A DNA stretch of 64,000 nucleotides from Steinernema hermaphroditum (Eukaryota > Nematoda > Chromadorea > Rhabditida > Steinernematidae), in assembly GCA_030435675.1 (NCBI GenBank), contig CM059624.1, positions 396,769-460,768 on the forward strand. Reading direction: 5' to 3'. Each line of letters opens with the position of its first letter. Positions within the stretch are counted from its first letter, which is position 1. The notes below the pieces were generated by a model. The model saw nothing but the letters and a program-made list of their open reading frames with translations, made no database searches and was not told the DNA's origin. Shown here piece by piece: positions 62,210 through 64,000 of the stretch. The translations under genes were made by a program, and so were the position numbers.

Positions 62210-63596
62210 TTGGAGCAGGAGGGTCAGATGCAGAACTCTTTGTATGAACAAGGCCCTATCTGTCTCGAATTGAAAGTTTTGCAGGAAACTAAGATAGTCC
62301 ACAGTAAATCCAACGAGAGTAGGCGCGTTCGATCAGGCTCGTGCAGTTCTACAAGATCCAATCATAAAAATGCTATGGTACTTTGGAGCAGGAGGGTCAG
62401 ATGCAGTGCTCTTGGTGTGAGCAAGGGCCCTATCTGTCTCGAATTGAAAGTTTTGCAGGAAACTAAGATAGTCCACAGTAATCCCAACGGGAATAGGCGC
62501 GTTCGATCAGGCTCGTGCAGTTCTACAAGATCCAGTCATAAAAATGCTATGGTACTTTGGAGCAGGAGGGTCAGATGCAGAACTCTTTGTATGAACAAGG
62601 CCCTATCTGTCTCGAATTGAAAGTTTTGCAGGAAACTAAGATAGTCCACAGGAAATCCAACGAGAGTAGGCGCGTTCGATCAGGCTCGTGCAGTTCTACA
62701 AGATCCAATCATAAAAATGCTATGGTACTTTGGAGCAGGAGGGTCAGATGCAGAACTCTTTGTATAAACAAGGCCCTATCTGTCTCGAATTGAAAGTTTT
62801 GCAGGAAACTAAGATAGTCCACAGGAAATCCAACGAGAGTAGGCGCGTTCGATCAGGCTCGTGCAGTTCTACAAGATCCAGTCATAAAAATGCTATGGTA
62901 CTTTGGAGCAGGAGGGTCAGATGCAGAACTCTTTGTATGAACAAGGCCCTATCTGTCTCGAATTGAAAGTTTTGCAGGAAACTAAGATAGTCCACAGTAA
63001 ATCCAACGAGAGTAGGCGCGTTCGATCAGGCTCGTGCAGTTCTACAAGATCCAATCATAAAAATGCTATGGTACTTTGGAGCAGGAGGGTCAGATGCAGA
63101 GCTCTTGGTGTGAGCAAGGGCCCTATCTGTCTCGAATTGAAAGTTTTGCAGGAAACTAAGATAGTCCACAGTAATCCCAACGGGAATAGGCGCGTTCGAT
63201 CAGGCTCGTGCAGTTCTACAAGATCCAGTCATAAAAATGCTATGGTACTTTGGAGCAGGAGGGTCAGATGCAGAACTCTTTGTATGAACAAGGCCCTATC
63301 TGTCTCGAATTGAAAGTTTTGCAGGAAACTAAGATAGTCCACAGTAAATCCAACGAGAGTAGGCGCGTTCGATCAGGCTCGTGCAGTTCTACAAGATCCA
63401 ATCATAAAAATGCTATGGTACTTTGGAGCAGGAGGGGTCAGATGCAGAACTCTTTGTATGAGCAAGGGCCCTGCTGTCTCGAATTGAAAGTTTTGCAGGA
63501 AACTAAGATAGTCCACAGTAAATCCAACGAGAGTAGGCGCGTTCGATCAGGCTCGTGCAGTTCTACAAGATCCAGTCATAAAAATGCTATGGTACT
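62210..63596 (+). repeat. 693-bp tetramer HOR, about two copies
   Basis: Monomers 62210 and 62383 (B with K and AATCAT; 174-bp unit with TCTTGGTGTGAGC, CCCTATCTG, N middle and AGTCAT tail) recur at 62903 and 63076, 693 bp later. The remaining two places hold B (62557 and 63250) and an AGTCAT-tail monomer (62730 and 63423) in both copies, although their heads or middles differ. A related pair at 61172-61517 suggests an older copy. Confidence 0.68.
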
Positions 63597-64000
63597 TTGG
63601 AGCAGGAGGGTCAGATGCAGAACTCTTTGTATGAACAAGGCCCTATCTGTCTCGAATTGAAAGTTTTGCAGGAAACTAAGATAGTCCACAGGAAATCCAA
63701 CGAGAGTAGGCGCGTTCGATCAGGCTCGTGCAGTTCTACAAGATCCAATCATAAAAATGCTATGGTACTTTGGAGCAGGAGGGTCAGATGCAGAACTCTT
63801 TGTATGAACAAGGCCCTATCTGTCTCGAATTGAAAGTTTTGCAGGAAACTAAGATAGTCCACAGTAAATCCAACGAGAGTAGGCGCGTTCGATCAGGCTC
63901 GTGCAGTTCTACAAGATCCAATCATAAAAATGCTATGGTACTTTGGAGCAGGAGGGTCAGATGCAGAACTCTTTGTATGAACAAGGCCCTATCTGTCTCG

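Larger units (their letters stand above)
1..64000 (+). repeat. 173-bp tandem satellite array (whole window)
   Basis: Landmarks such as TTGGAGCAGGAGGGTCAGAT and AGGCGCGTTCGATCAGGCTC recur every 173 bp from the first line to the last, always on the + strand. Monomer starts read at 8, 181, 354, 527 and 700, and the phase can be followed to 63943. Lengths of 172 and 174 bp are common; outliers range from 68 to 198 bp. About 367 monomers fit in the 63.5 kb of known sequence. No single-copy DNA interrupts them and the array runs off both ends. Monomer length near one nucleosome, uniform orientation and HORs are known hallmarks of centromeric or pericentromeric satellites; that location is inferred. 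I do not recognise the family. The + strand label follows the orientation used here and implies no transcription. Confidence 0.99.
48940..64000 (+). repeat. Satellite block X: H, 172-type A and ATAAAC monomers
   Basis: This is the most heterogeneous long block. Characteristic units are H heads (GATGCATAACTC), 172-bp A monomers (GAGCAAGGCCCTGCTG, usually with N middle), B heads with GTATAAACAAGG (for example 48974, 51883, 53785, 56191, 60860, 62764) or GTGTGAAC, AAGGTCC B heads, and AATCGTAAA tails. The block contains several HORs listed separately and continues past the right edge of the window. Confidence 0.9.

Noticed and set aside
1..64000. CRISPR array
   Set aside because: There are no short repeats alternating with unique spacers; the whole 173-bp unit is conserved and no cas genes are present.
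1..64000. Primate alpha satellite (171 bp)
   Set aside because: Length is similar but the sequence, about 44% G+C with a GGCGCGTTCGATC core, does not resemble the alpha-satellite consensus as I know it.
1..64000. Tandem 5S rRNA, tRNA or snRNA gene cluster
   Set aside because: I see no 5S, tRNA cloverleaf or snRNA sequence in the monomer; the only resemblance is a partial B-box hexamer.
1..64000. Telomeric repeat or transposon insertion in the array
   Set aside because: No TTAGG, TTAGGG or TTTAGGG runs, no inverted terminal repeats and no transposase or reverse-transcriptase-like sequence were found; all sequence is explained by the monomer.

Overview
The whole window is one tandem satellite DNA array. 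A monomer of about 173 bp is repeated roughly 367 times, always in the same orientation, from the first base to the last, broken only by a 500-bp run of N at 44040-44539. I find no protein-coding gene, tRNA, rRNA, transposon, CRISPR array or single-copy spacer, and the array leaves the window at both ends. Uniform head-to-tail arrays this long, with near-nucleosomal monomers, nested subfamilies and higher-order repeats (HORs), are typical of eukaryotic centromeric or pericentromeric heterochromatin. I do not recognise the monomer, so I cannot name the species. The 500-N gap is the kind of fixed placeholder that scaffolding software inserts.

Monomer coordinates used below start at the TTG of TTGGAGCAGG (first complete monomer at position 8). 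The consensus is about 44% G+C. Constant stretches are about 1-23, 53-92, 111-148 and 164-173. Variation is concentrated in three windows. The head (24-52) has type A (GAGCTCTTGGTGTGAGC), type B (GAACTCTTTGTATGAAC), type H (CATAACTCTTTGTATGAGC) and hybrids. The middle (93-110) has K (CAGTAAATCCAACGAGAG), RK (CAGGAAATCC...) and N (AGTAATCCCAACGGGAAT). The tail (149-163) has CCAATCAT, CCAGTCAT, CCATTAAT, CCGGTCAT, AGAATCAT and CCAATCGT.

Layout: 1-5025 is A-rich with a nine-monomer HOR. 5026-8132 is B-type with a private GCATGAAC variant and growing indels. 8133-9517 is degenerate. 9518-23098 is a very homogeneous B array, most uniform near 15.65-17.38 kb. 23099-23614 is degenerate. 23615-29674 is mixed A/B with an alternating dimer and another nine-monomer HOR. 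29675-31417 is degenerate. 31418-44039 is rich in 174-bp monomers. The gap follows. 44540-64000 is a distinct mixture (H heads, a 172-bp A variant, ATAAAC heads) with 3-, 4- and 7-monomer HORs and a duplication of at least 1.5 kb at an offset of about 2.77 kb.

The many short reading frames, including those of 368 and 388 codons, are by-products of the repeat: 174-bp monomers are divisible by three and stay open in one frame, while 173-bp monomers shift frame each turn. There is no gene system here. What is interesting is the organisation and evolution of the array: constant versus variable blocks, HORs, degenerate junctions, a truncated monomer, a microduplication, and a sharp subfamily change at the gap.
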